A DNA stretch of 24,194 nucleotides from CAYWNA01 sp964459305 (GTDB lineage: Bacteria; Planctomycetota; Planctomycetia; Pirellulales; Pirellulaceae): positions 1 through 24,194 of the forward strand of contig CAYWNA010000198.1 of the NCBI GenBank assembly GCA_964459305.1. The letters are read 5' to 3'. Both the position numbers and the translations under genes were made by a program. A model generated the notes under the pieces. That model was not told the DNA's origin. It saw only the letters and a list, made by a program, of their open reading frames with translations, and searched no databases. This document shows positions 1 through 7,384 of the stretch, one piece after another. How positions within the stretch are numbered: position 1 is the first letter of the stretch; each line of letters opens with the position of its first letter.

Positions 1-288
1 TACTAGTTTCACTTCTGCCCGGTAGCAGCGACGGTCGGTCTGGTGCACGTGCCCGACGAATCGCGCCTTTCAGTGCACAGTGCCAGCGATTCGCGGTTCT
101 GAACACCGAAGGCAAGAGTGAGACAAGCGGAGAGCCAAGTCCGCCGAGCTAGCATGTTGAAAATGATACCATCATCTTCCTTTCCGGTTTATTGGTCTTG
201 GCGAGAGACTGCAACTGCATGAATAATGGTAGCTGTCCGGCGTGAGAATCCAGATACCTGCATGTGAAATCCTATTGAGGGTGTAGAC
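1..288. other. Left-edge intergenic region, no supported gene
   Basis: No convincing gene is seen in these 288 bases. A short minus-strand frame (9-155, 48 residues) starts with a signal-peptide-like segment but has no Shine-Dalgarno sequence at a usable distance. A plus-strand frame open from the window edge to about 153 is rich in Ser, Arg and Pro and looks non-coding. The stretch just before 289 carries the GAGGG ribosome binding site of the VanZ-like gene. Confidence 0.4.
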
Positions 289-750
289 TTGAGCGAATCG
301 AAGGGTCTCGCGGCTATCAGTACCACGAACGATCGAAAGCCCGCTACCATTAGACTCCTCATGATTGGCCTGTTGACGGCTTATTGGCTACTGCTTCTCG
401 TCTCCACGCACCTTCCCTCCGAGAGTATCCCTCATCTTAGGGTATGGGATAAACTTGTTCACTTCGGCGCATACGCCGTTCTAGCGTTTCTGCTGGCGTG
501 GGTGGTGTCCGTCCACGGTAGAGTGTCGCTGAGGACATACGCGTGGTTGTTGCTGGTCGCCGTCTGTTACGGCGGTGTGGACGAATTGGCACAGATCTTC
601 GTACGTGGTCGCACGGCAGATGTGTGGGATTGGAGTGCCGATCTGATCGGAGCGACTGCCGGACTGGTCGCACACCGGCTTTCGTTTGCCATCGTGGATT
701 CCCTTCGCCCTCGACCGAGAGCAGGTCTGAATCACCACGGTCGGGAATAG
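289..750 (+). CDS. VanZ-like family membrane protein
   Basis: This encodes a 153-residue integral membrane protein of the VanZ-like family. The family is named after the teicoplanin-resistance protein VanZ, but most members have no known role. About four hydrophobic segments are visible, near residues 24-43, 55-76, 83-99 and 116-133. The family signature is present: a D-K-x-x-H-F motif at the start of the second segment (WDKLVHFGAYA), then D-E-x-x-Q, an Arg, and D-x-x-A-D-x-x-G (DELAQIF, VWDWSADLIGA). The start is TTG at 289, chosen because GAGGG lies about 8 bases upstream. An internal ATG at 361 would give 130 residues and still keep all the motifs. The gene stands alone, with a strong hairpin directly after the stop. 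Family assignment is firm; function is unknown. Confidence 0.85.
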   Translation: MSESKGLAAISTTNDRKPATIRLLMIGLLTAYWLLLLVSTHLPSESIPHLRVWDKLVHFGAYAVLAFLLAWVVSVHGRVSLRTYAWLLLVAVCYGGVDELAQIFVRGRTADVWDWSADLIGATAGLVAHRLSFAIVDSLRPRPRAGLNHHGRE

Positions 751-752
751 AA

Positions 753-782
753 GAGAAGCCGAGCGGAGACGCTCGGCTTCTC
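753..782 (+). terminator. Hairpin terminator after the VanZ-like gene
   Basis: A perfect 13-bp inverted repeat (753-765 with 770-782) has a GAGA tetraloop of the GNRA type, starting two bases after the VanZ-like stop codon. No run of T follows, so it may be a Rho-assisted terminator or a 3'-end stabilising hairpin rather than a classic intrinsic terminator. It also lies downstream of the convergent minus-strand gene that ends at 852. Confidence 0.65.
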
Positions 783-851
783 GGTTCACGCTGCGGGTCT
801 TGATTGTGCGGTTGGGTGAGCGCTGGAGGCGTTGGCAACTGGTCAAAGGGC

Positions 852-1547
852 CTAACTAAGCACCTCGTCCATGCCGAGCCGCATCTTCAATTCCTCGAAA
901 TGCTGGCAGTACTCGTCTCTTGACGAATGCACGTGCTCGGCTTCTGTGATGAATTGGATGTCGTCGGCGCGCGGCACGCCGCGAGCCACAAGGATCTCCT
1001 CGAACCTCTCCAACGGCTCGCCGTAGACAATGAGAAGTTTGTGTTCGTCGAACTGCACCTCCTGTGGCGTGGTTGGGTTGACCACCGCGATCCCTGTGCA
1101 GCCGTCGTTCAGCAATAGATCCTCGTAGTCCCACAGAAGGCTCTCGAAGACTGGCATGTCGATGTGTTCGCGATACAGATCCTGATGCCGACCGCGGCTC
1201 TGGTCATGACTGCTCTCCAGCACCACGTCGACTTCCGTGCCTAACGGATCGAGCAGTTCCACGAACAGATCAAACAGCATTTCGCGCGACGCCGAAGCCA
1301 TCAACACGGGAACCGTATTTCCGTTCGCCTCGTCGCGATACTCGTCATGCCGATAGCCTTGCCGAGGCGTCACCTGAAGATCGTAAGACGGCCTGATGGC
1401 GTCGCTCAACTCATAGTCGCCGTAGCGAGCCACGCCAAGGTGAGTCTCCAACTCATCCTCGGACAGATGCTCGAAGCTGCTGCCTCGCTCCAGACCGATC
1501 TCGTCTTCGTGCAGCACGTTCATGAAGAATCGCTTTAGGAAGCCCAT
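852..1547 (-). CDS. Hypothetical acidic cytoplasmic protein
   Basis: I do not recognise this protein. From ATG 1547 it has 231 residues, is strongly acidic, and has no signal peptide or membrane segment, so it is probably soluble and cytoplasmic. Near its N terminus it carries an Arg/Lys-Phe stretch (MGFLKRFFMNV) followed by an acidic segment. Its reading frame has normal codon usage and is far longer than chance in this GC content. Three in-frame ATGs compete for the start: 1592, 1553 and 1547. The two inner ones each have a GAGG six bases upstream, while 1592 has its GGAGGAG about 20 bases away, which is too far. An A9 run encodes the Lys residues just after 1592. The gene is transcribed away from the transglutaminase-like gene and converges on the VanZ-like gene. 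Confidence 0.6.
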   Translation of the reverse strand: MGFLKRFFMNVLHEDEIGLERGSSFEHLSEDELETHLGVARYGDYELSDAIRPSYDLQVTPRQGYRHDEYRDEANGNTVPVLMASASREMLFDLFVELLDPLGTEVDVVLESSHDQSRGRHQDLYREHIDMPVFESLLWDYEDLLLNDGCTGIAVVNPTTPQEVQFDEHKLLIVYGEPLERFEEILVARGVPRADDIQFITEAEHVHSSRDEYCQHFEELKMRLGMDEVLS

Positions 1548-1592
1548 CTCCATCCTCTGCCTCTCTTCCAAGTCTTTTTTTTTATAGTTCAT

Positions 1593-1978
1593 GAGCGTGT
1601 CGTTACGACGACTCCTCCCTCACTGCAAATCTAGGTTACGTTAAGCGTTCGACCGTGTCTGATCCGCCCTTTTTTTCCTCGGCGTGGACGGTTACCGTCC
1701 TGGCTGATACATCCCGCAGAATTCGTACAGCACGTAGACTCCATTTGTCCGCACCTGCCGCGATGTTACGGAAGTCTACCACGCTGGCAACCAACCGACG
1801 GATGATCCAAGATGCTTGGGCCAAAAATCGCTTGTTGCACTACCGGAGCTTCAGATGGGGAAAAGTTTTCCTCCGCGCGGCCAGTCGCCTCGTAAGTGCT
1901 GCCATGGGTTTGCTATATTGCACGGCAATGACGAATGCCACGAAGTGTCCATTTATCCCGCATCGGTACGTGCCAACA
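1593..1978. other. Divergent intergenic region upstream of the transglutaminase-like gene
   Basis: These roughly 390 bases separate the divergent genes. The plus-strand frame stays open back to 1655, but the translation upstream of 1979 is basic and Ser/Arg-rich and does not resemble a protein domain, so it is treated as non-coding. A TATATT at 1913-1918 could be a -10 element with no good -35. It would place transcription start near 1925 and leave a leader of about 55 bases before ATG 1979. Confidence 0.35.
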
Positions 1979-3559
1979 ATGACGAAAAAACTACGCTGGC
2001 TGCTATTTGCCGCCCCTGTGGCCCTCTTCAGCCCGGCCTGCTCATCGTCGATACACCCAGCGGATGCCGACGGTTCGACCGTCGCCGCGACCACTCACGA
2101 TCAGCCAGAACGCCTGACCGAGACCGACTCCTCCGACAACCGCGAAAAGGATGCCCCCGAAGAAATCTGGATGGTCTATCACGCGGCCGGCGCCAAAGTC
2201 GGCTACTCGCACACGCGAGTGGAGCCGGTCACCGAGAACGGAGAGAAGCGGCTGCGTTATTCCTTCAATGATCAGCTGACCATGAAGCGTTTTGGGGATA
2301 CAACGGTTGTGCGGACAAAGCTGACCAGCTTGGAGACAACCGACGGTCGTATCGTTGACTTTCGGAGCGAAGTCATGATCGGACCGGGACCTGCCGTGAC
2401 GGAAGGTCGATATGCAGACGGCAAGCTGCTTGTTCATGTGGCAACTCAGGATAAGACGGAAAAGCACTCAATTCCGTGGGACCCAAAATGGGGTGGATTT
2501 TTTGCCGACCAGCGGTCACTTCGCAAGGAGCCGATGAAGCCGAAGGAGACGCGCCGTTTGAAAGCTCTTCTCCCGGTTGTTAATCAGGTCGGCGAAATCT
2601 GCTTGAATGCAGTGGGCTACGAAGCTGCCAAATTGCCGTCGGGATCACGGCAGTTGATGCGAATCGATGTCACAATCGATCTTGGCGGGACTCAACTGAA
2701 AACGATCCTCTGGGCGGACGAATCGGGTAGGGTGTGGAAGACGCGCGATCTGCAGCTTGGGCTAGAAGCCTATCGCACGACAAAGGAAGACGTGCTCAGC
2801 GGCGAGAACATCACCGCTCTCGACTTGGGAAACTCTATCGTCATACGCGTCGATCGCCGGTTAGAGGATCCTCACCGTACGCGTCGTATCGTCTATCGCG
2901 CAAGACTGAAAGAAGGGAAGATCGAGTCACTGTTCGCCATCGGTGCAACACAATCCGTCAAGACCATAAACGACCGCACGTCAGAGGTGACAGTTCGCGC
3001 CATCCCTGTGCGAGGCCCCCTGGACCTGGATGTGGCCGAAGCGGATCGGCCCACCAAAGCCGACTCCACGCCCAGCACATGGATTCAGAGCGACGATGTG
3101 CGAGTCATGACCATGGCTGGTGAAGCGGCGCCCGACAAGACAGATACGTGGGACGTTGCCTGTGCCCTTGAACGCCATGTCCGGCGGAGTATCCGCCTGA
3201 AGAACTACTCGACCGCCATGGCCAGCGCGGCCGAAGTGGCTAAATCGCTGGAGGGCGATTGCACGGAACACGCCATGCTTTTGGCGGCTCTCTGCCGGGC
3301 CCGGAGGATCCCAGCGCGTGTGGCGATCGGCTTGGTGTACTGCCCGGCCGACAACGGATTCGCCTATCACATGTGGACGGAGGCATGGATCGAGGATCGC
3401 TGGGTACCGCTGGATGCCACGCTGGGGCTGGGAGGAATCGGCGCGGCCCATTTGAAGTTTGCACACTCAAGCATGCACGGTATCAGCGCTCTTGCGGAAC
3501 TCCTACCGGTAATCAAGGCGATCGGGCGACTGGAGTTGGAAATCGTCTCGGTCGAGTGA
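1979..3559 (+). CDS. Exported transglutaminase-like domain protein
   Basis: This 526-residue protein has an N-terminal export signal (basic MTKKLR, hydrophobic LLFAAPVALF, then SPAC). It may be a lipoprotein, although the box before the Cys is not canonical. A long unassigned region (about residues 60-390) precedes a C-terminal transglutaminase-like core. The Cys-His-Asp triad is visible: C428 in DCTEHAMLLAAL, H464 in AYHMWTEAW and D479 in PLDATLG. Proteins of this superfamily are usually cysteine proteases or peptide-modifying enzymes. This one probably acts in the periplasm; its substrate is unknown. ATG 1979 was chosen because the signal peptide starts there. ATGs at 1904 and 1928 are in frame, and none has a clear ribosome binding site. 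It converges on the anti-sigma-like gene with only 25 bases between the stops. Confidence 0.82.
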   Translation: MTKKLRWLLFAAPVALFSPACSSSIHPADADGSTVAATTHDQPERLTETDSSDNREKDAPEEIWMVYHAAGAKVGYSHTRVEPVTENGEKRLRYSFNDQLTMKRFGDTTVVRTKLTSLETTDGRIVDFRSEVMIGPGPAVTEGRYADGKLLVHVATQDKTEKHSIPWDPKWGGFFADQRSLRKEPMKPKETRRLKALLPVVNQVGEICLNAVGYEAAKLPSGSRQLMRIDVTIDLGGTQLKTILWADESGRVWKTRDLQLGLEAYRTTKEDVLSGENITALDLGNSIVIRVDRRLEDPHRTRRIVYRARLKEGKIESLFAIGATQSVKTINDRTSEVTVRAIPVRGPLDLDVAEADRPTKADSTPSTWIQSDDVRVMTMAGEAAPDKTDTWDVACALERHVRRSIRLKNYSTAMASAAEVAKSLEGDCTEHAMLLAALCRARRIPARVAIGLVYCPADNGFAYHMWTEAWIEDRWVPLDATLGLGGIGAAHLKFAHSSMHGISALAELLPVIKAIGRLELEIVSVE

Positions 3560-3564
3560 CGCTG

Positions 3565-3579
3565 CCGGCGGGCCGCCGG
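3565..3579. terminator. Short hairpin between convergent stops
   Basis: CCGGCG (3565-3570) pairs with CGCCGG (3574-3579) around a 3-base loop. The plus strand continues with CTCTTTA. It fills the 25-base gap between two convergent stop codons and may serve both genes. The stem is short, so this is tentative. Confidence 0.4.
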
Positions 3580-3584
3580 TCTCT

Positions 3585-5033
3585 TTACTCGTCAGAATCG
3601 TCGCCATCGTCCAGCGGTTTTAGATTGCGTACGACGAACAGCAATTCGCAGGGGAAGTCACCCGTGGCCAGAGCCTCTGGCGTTGGGGCTACCTGCCCGG
3701 TATTGGAGCCAGGCTCCTGCGGTTGGGGCTCAGCGGGCGGCGGAGCCAGGGAGGGATCGAGAATCGAGGGCTCGATCCATCCGATCGTTCCAAACGCGCC
3801 GAGATTTCGGGCCGTACGGCTGAGAATGGCGAAATTCACCGCAAGCTGAATCGCCTGACCGCTTTCATCAGAAACGCCCGATGCATCGCACAGGTGCTGC
3901 AACACACGATCCGATGCCTCTCTTGTCGTCAAATTTAGAAAGAACGAAGCGATGCCAACCGGCCGGTTGACCAGATCGCGATACATCGCATCCGCCTCGC
4001 GGCCCGTACACGAGACCAGGAACAATTCAACCTCGTCCATGTCTTCCCGGTCGTCCTCGTTGACCTGAACGCCCTGGAGGAACCGGTGCTTCAGCAGCGC
4101 CTTCTGTTGCTCTGGGGCAACAACTGCCACAGTCTGATTGAAGCGGATTTCGTGCCGCTTCAACAGATTACCGAACGCCGCCTGATCTACACCTTCCGGT
4201 GTCACCGACACTTCGTAGACCAAGACGAGGTGCTGTTTGGCATCCCGCCGAACCAATTCGAAGGGTATCGATCCTTGCGGCTCTTCTTCAATCTCCGTTG
4301 GTGGTTTGCCCTCCGGCGGCATCCTTTCGGGCCCGATATCTGGAGGTGTCGGAACGACCGAATCGGGGTCAAATGTAATCAGTGAAGAGTTATCGTCCGG
4401 TCCAATGGGGATGATTCCAAATATCAAGAGTACGGCGGCAGCAACGGCGACAGCCGCCCAAACAAAGCCGCGCCAGGTGGCACCATCACCATCGCGTCCA
4501 GGTTTGCCTGCCAATTCGACTTGTTCGGCAGCCTCTTCTTCGCCAGACGGTTCCACCAGCAGCATGTGCCGCTCGGCCTGACGCATGACGCGATCTGCAA
4601 ACCCATCATCCAATTGATAGGATGGCAACGCATGCAGGCCACCGTCCAGCTCGCGCAATTCAGCCAGCAGATGACGGCACTCGGCGCTGCTCTCCAGGCG
4701 TTCTTCCACTCGCCGCTGGTCTTCGTCCGGCAACTCGCCGTCCAGGTAGGCGCTGATCAACTCGTCGGTGAATTCCGCCTCTTGAGCGTCGGTAGTCGAC
4801 GATTGAGACAGCCTTTCGACTTCGTCGTAAATGCGCCGTGAGACACGATCGTCCAGCCGATACTCCGGCAGGAGTCGCAAATGGTCATCCAGTCGACGGA
4901 GGCCGTCGAGCATTCGACGATGTTCAACACTCTCCGCTAGCAGACGCTCCACCTCCTTCCGCTCCTCGGCCGACACTTCGCCGTCCAAGTAAGCGCTGAG
5001 CAGTTCGTCGGAGAATGCGTCCCGCGCGTTCAT
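3585..5033 (-). CDS. Membrane anti-sigma-like protein with duplicated N-terminal domain
   Basis: This 482-residue protein begins with two copies of an anti-sigma-factor-like helical domain, at about residues 8-77 and 88-157. Both contain S-A-Y-L-D-G-E, a Glu/Arg-rich helix, and a later L-P-x-Y-x-L-D-D segment. The classical zinc ligands H-x3-C-x2-C are missing: the first copy has neither Cys and the second has only one. A single membrane helix (about 190-210, rich in Ala, Val and Leu) follows, then a Pro-rich linker and an extracytoplasmic domain of about 250 residues that I do not recognise. By family, such proteins hold an ECF sigma factor at the membrane. No sigma gene is adjacent; the nearest is 5 kb away. 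ATG 5033 is preferred over GTG 5036. The orientation (cytoplasmic N terminus, exported C terminus) is inferred. Confidence 0.7.
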   Translation of the reverse strand: MNARDAFSDELLSAYLDGEVSAEERKEVERLLAESVEHRRMLDGLRRLDDHLRLLPEYRLDDRVSRRIYDEVERLSQSSTTDAQEAEFTDELISAYLDGELPDEDQRRVEERLESSAECRHLLAELRELDGGLHALPSYQLDDGFADRVMRQAERHMLLVEPSGEEEAAEQVELAGKPGRDGDGATWRGFVWAAVAVAAAVLLIFGIIPIGPDDNSSLITFDPDSVVPTPPDIGPERMPPEGKPPTEIEEEPQGSIPFELVRRDAKQHLVLVYEVSVTPEGVDQAAFGNLLKRHEIRFNQTVAVVAPEQQKALLKHRFLQGVQVNEDDREDMDEVELFLVSCTGREADAMYRDLVNRPVGIASFFLNLTTREASDRVLQHLCDASGVSDESGQAIQLAVNFAILSRTARNLGAFGTIGWIEPSILDPSLAPPPAEPQPQEPGSNTGQVAPTPEALATGDFPCELLFVVRNLKPLDDGDDSDE

Positions 5034-5092
5034 CACAGTCTATTTCCGACTTTGCGTGGAGGGTGAGCTAATGGCGGACCCAAAAGCGCGTA

Positions 5093-5233
5093 TCACTTTA
5101 ACGTTAAGGGCTCGATCGTGGCGATCCCCTGTTTCCATACTTCGACCGTCTCCGATGCTGGAAACAGCCGAACTTGCACACAGTTATCGCTCTTCTTACC
5201 CGTTCCTGCTTGTGCGACGCCAATGAACTCCAA
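5093..5233 (-). CDS. Possible 46-residue small protein
   Basis: This short frame is bounded by a stop codon 11 codons upstream of its only plausible start, TTG 5233. An AAGGA lies 5 bases before that TTG. The product begins MEFIGVAQAGTGKK, contains one Cys in DNCVQVRLFP, and ends IATIEPLTLK. It alternates hydrophobic and polar residues like a small beta-rich domain and has protein-like codon use, unlike the other frames here. It ends 59 bases before the anti-sigma-like gene on the same strand, so the two could share a transcript. It could instead be the C-terminal remnant of a decayed gene. I know of no family for it. Confidence 0.35.
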   Translation of the reverse strand: MEFIGVAQAGTGKKSDNCVQVRLFPASETVEVWKQGIATIEPLTLK

Positions 5234-5640
5234 GAAGTTCCTTCCATGGGTGGATTTTCGTCTTCAAGCCGAGTCCATTCACCCCGCAATGGCTGTCGGC
5301 ACGCAAGCAATGCTTCAAGTCGTTACGACTAAACCACTTAGAAGCTGGCAACGTGGGAGCAACTGACGATTGAGGTCAACGATCCTAATGCCCAGCGAAC
5401 AATAGCATAAGCCGCTCTAATGTAGTGCCAACTGTCTAGTCACAAAGATGAATGATCAACCTATCCATTGCAGCGTGAATCATCGCCGACATATGGGCTA
5501 CGCGTCATTGATTACCGCACAGAATCGGAGCATCCTGCCTCGGCCCGTTCGGCGTCTGGCGGTGCAGGATTGCATGCGGTGCCAGACAGTCTGAGGAGCT
5601 GTCCAGCGACTCAAACCAGCGCCAGCAATTGCATAACGCC
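5234..5640. other. Intergenic region, nothing recognised
   Basis: No gene, tRNA or strong palindrome is seen in these 407 bases. Both strands were read: all frames are short and lack ribosome binding sites. The region should hold the promoter for the leftward transcript of the small ORF and anti-sigma-like gene, but no element is clear enough to call. Confidence 0.4.
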
Positions 5641-6846
5641 TCAGAATGCCGACTTGAGAATCCCCAAAAGATCCTTTTGGGAAGACTCGCGCGGATTCAC
5701 CCATCTTAGCCGCTCAATTGCGTAAGACTTCTCGGCAAACAGCGGAATCTGAATCGCTGTTCCCCCGAGATCGCGAATTCGCTCGGGAATACCGATCTCT
5801 CGCTTGATGAGCTCAACCGCCTCAATCGCCTTCTCGGCGGCCTGATCTTCGCTCAGGCCGCTCACATCCTCGCCAAGCAACGCTGCGATCCGGGCAAATG
5901 CCTGTTTGCGAACAGGCAGATTGAATCGCATCACGTACGGCAGCAACATTCCGTTGCCGGCGCCGTGGGAACAGTGCAACGCGCCCCCAATAGGGTACTC
6001 CAACGCGTGAACCAGGGCGACGCCGCAGTTCGAAAAGGCGACGCCTGCAAGCGTCGCCGCCAGCGCCATGCCGTCACGAGCCTCGTGGTCATCGCCGTCT
6101 TGTACCGCCTTTACCAGGTGACGGCCGATCAACTCGATCGATTTCTCGGCCAGGCATTCACCCAACGGAAAACGCCCTTCGTATGCGGATTTCTCGCCAG
6201 GGGGCAACTCCAGCGCCTGGTAATCAACAGCCGTATACCCTTCGATGGCGTGAGTCAACGCGTCGATACCAGCGTCCGCCGTCACCTGTCGGGGACATTC
6301 GTAGGTCAGTTCCGGGTCGACCACGGCAAGCGATGGACGCAAGTAGTTGCTCAGCGTGCTGACCTTCAGTTCATTTGCGGTGTCGGTCAGCACAGCCGCG
6401 TGCGACACTTCGGCTCCTGTACCCGACGTGGTTGGAACACACACAAGCGGAAGGACGGGGCCAGGAACGTTGTCGAATCCAAAATAGTCCTTCGGCTCGC
6501 CGCCGTGAGCGCACACGGTGGCCGTGATTTTCGACAAGTCTATGTTGCTGCCGCCTCCCAGCCCCAAAATGCCCTCTGGCTGAAAGCGACGGGCGCAGTC
6601 CACCGAACGCAACGCACAATTGATCGACGGTTCGGCTTCACCATCAGCAAATGTCTCGACCGTCACGCCTGATTCTTCGATCGGTTTGCGAACTCTCTCC
6701 TCGATTCCGGCTTCGACCAGGTTCCTGTCTGTGACGATCAACAGCCGCCCGATATTCCTCCTAGAGGCCAGTCCCCCCAATTGGCCAGCCGCGCCGGGCC
6801 CGAAGGTCAATTGTCCTGCCGTATGGAAGCTCCACGTGGTGCGCAT
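5641..6846 (-). CDS. Iron-containing alcohol dehydrogenase
   Basis: This 401-residue protein is a full-length group III (iron-dependent) alcohol dehydrogenase, an NAD(P)-dependent enzyme that interconverts alcohols and aldehydes or ketones. The nucleotide-binding G-G-G-S-x-x-D motif is at residues 97-103. The metal site is complete: D195 and H199 in GIDALTHAIEGY, H280 in VHALEYPIG and H294 in HCSHGAGNGM. P-T-T-S-G-T-G-A-E at 138-146 is also typical. There is no signal peptide, so it is cytoplasmic. It starts 4 bases after the stop of the upstream 86-residue gene, so the two are almost certainly cotranscribed. The exact substrate cannot be told from sequence; butanol, lactaldehyde and methanol dehydrogenases share these motifs. 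Confidence 0.92.
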   Translation of the reverse strand: MRTTWSFHTAGQLTFGPGAAGQLGGLASRRNIGRLLIVTDRNLVEAGIEERVRKPIEESGVTVETFADGEAEPSINCALRSVDCARRFQPEGILGLGGGSNIDLSKITATVCAHGGEPKDYFGFDNVPGPVLPLVCVPTTSGTGAEVSHAAVLTDTANELKVSTLSNYLRPSLAVVDPELTYECPRQVTADAGIDALTHAIEGYTAVDYQALELPPGEKSAYEGRFPLGECLAEKSIELIGRHLVKAVQDGDDHEARDGMALAATLAGVAFSNCGVALVHALEYPIGGALHCSHGAGNGMLLPYVMRFNLPVRKQAFARIAALLGEDVSGLSEDQAAEKAIEAVELIKREIGIPERIRDLGGTAIQIPLFAEKSYAIERLRWVNPRESSQKDLLGILKSAF

Positions 6847-6850
6847 CGAG

Positions 6851-7111
6851 TCACGCCTTTTCCATTAGTTTGTTGATCAAGTTGGCGACCAGTTCGGGAT
6901 TATCCTGAGCGCGCAGATGGTCAATCTGCTTTTTCTTGACACCGAGTTCCTCCAGATGAGTAACGAGGTTCCTCCAGTGTTGGTCACGTGCTTTGCCTTC
7001 GGCAAGATAAAGTTCCGTAACCAATTCCTGAGCACGCTGCAAAGCAATGCCCTCTCGGTTCTGGTAGTAGTTCTTGACAACTCGCTGCTGGTATTTGCCT
7101 CGTTGCGGCAT
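6851..7111 (-). CDS. Small basic conserved-looking protein (86 aa)
   Basis: I do not recognise this 86-residue basic protein. It is predicted to be almost entirely helical, with Lys/Arg/Gln-rich segments (MPQRGKYQQRVVKNYYQNRE) and no membrane segment. ATG 7111 is clear because AGGAGG lies 8 bases upstream; the frame continues further upstream but without support. It ends 4 bases before the alcohol dehydrogenase start, so the genes form a tight operon. The charge and the aromatic-Gln pattern would suit a nucleic-acid- or ribosome-associated protein, but that is only a guess. Confidence 0.75.
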   Translation of the reverse strand: MPQRGKYQQRVVKNYYQNREGIALQRAQELVTELYLAEGKARDQHWRNLVTHLEELGVKKKQIDHLRAQDNPELVANLINKLMEKA

Positions 7112-7260
7112 TGATTGGATCCTCCTGCGCAGACACCCACCATTAAGTCCCAACATGGTGGCAGAAAAGTGGAGGCTGGTAAAGCGGTGAGCGTAGGGAC
7201 GAGATCAGAACGGGCGCAAGAACGGATCTGCGGGATGGCAAAGATTCGTCGATGAAACTC

Positions 7261-7328
7261 GTAGCTGGATTCGCAAGAATTCAGGCGGTGAGGGCGTAAT
7301 CCGCCTGAATTCTTGCGAATCCAGCTAC
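7261..7328. repeat. 28-bp perfect palindrome, REP-like
   Basis: Arms at 7261-7288 and 7301-7328 are perfectly complementary over 28 bp around a 12-base loop. The outer 20 bases of the right arm match the arm of the palindrome at 18437-18502 at 15 of 20 positions, so both look like members of one dispersed family. It lies 56 bases downstream of the stop of the DUF1598-like gene and could end its transcript. The 10-mer GATCAGAACG occurs on both sides (7203-7212 and 7347-7356), which may be coincidence. Confidence 0.85.
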
Positions 7329-7384
7329 AAACCCATTCCTGTGCCTGATCAGAACGTGACTCCCTTCCGACGGAACTCGGAGGT

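Noticed and set aside
9..155. 48-codon minus-strand ORF with a signal-like N terminus
   Set aside because: It has no ribosome binding site at a usable distance and no family resemblance.
1655..1978. N-terminal extension of the transglutaminase-like gene
   Set aside because: The translation is Ser/Arg-rich with no domain, and a proper signal peptide begins at ATG 1979.
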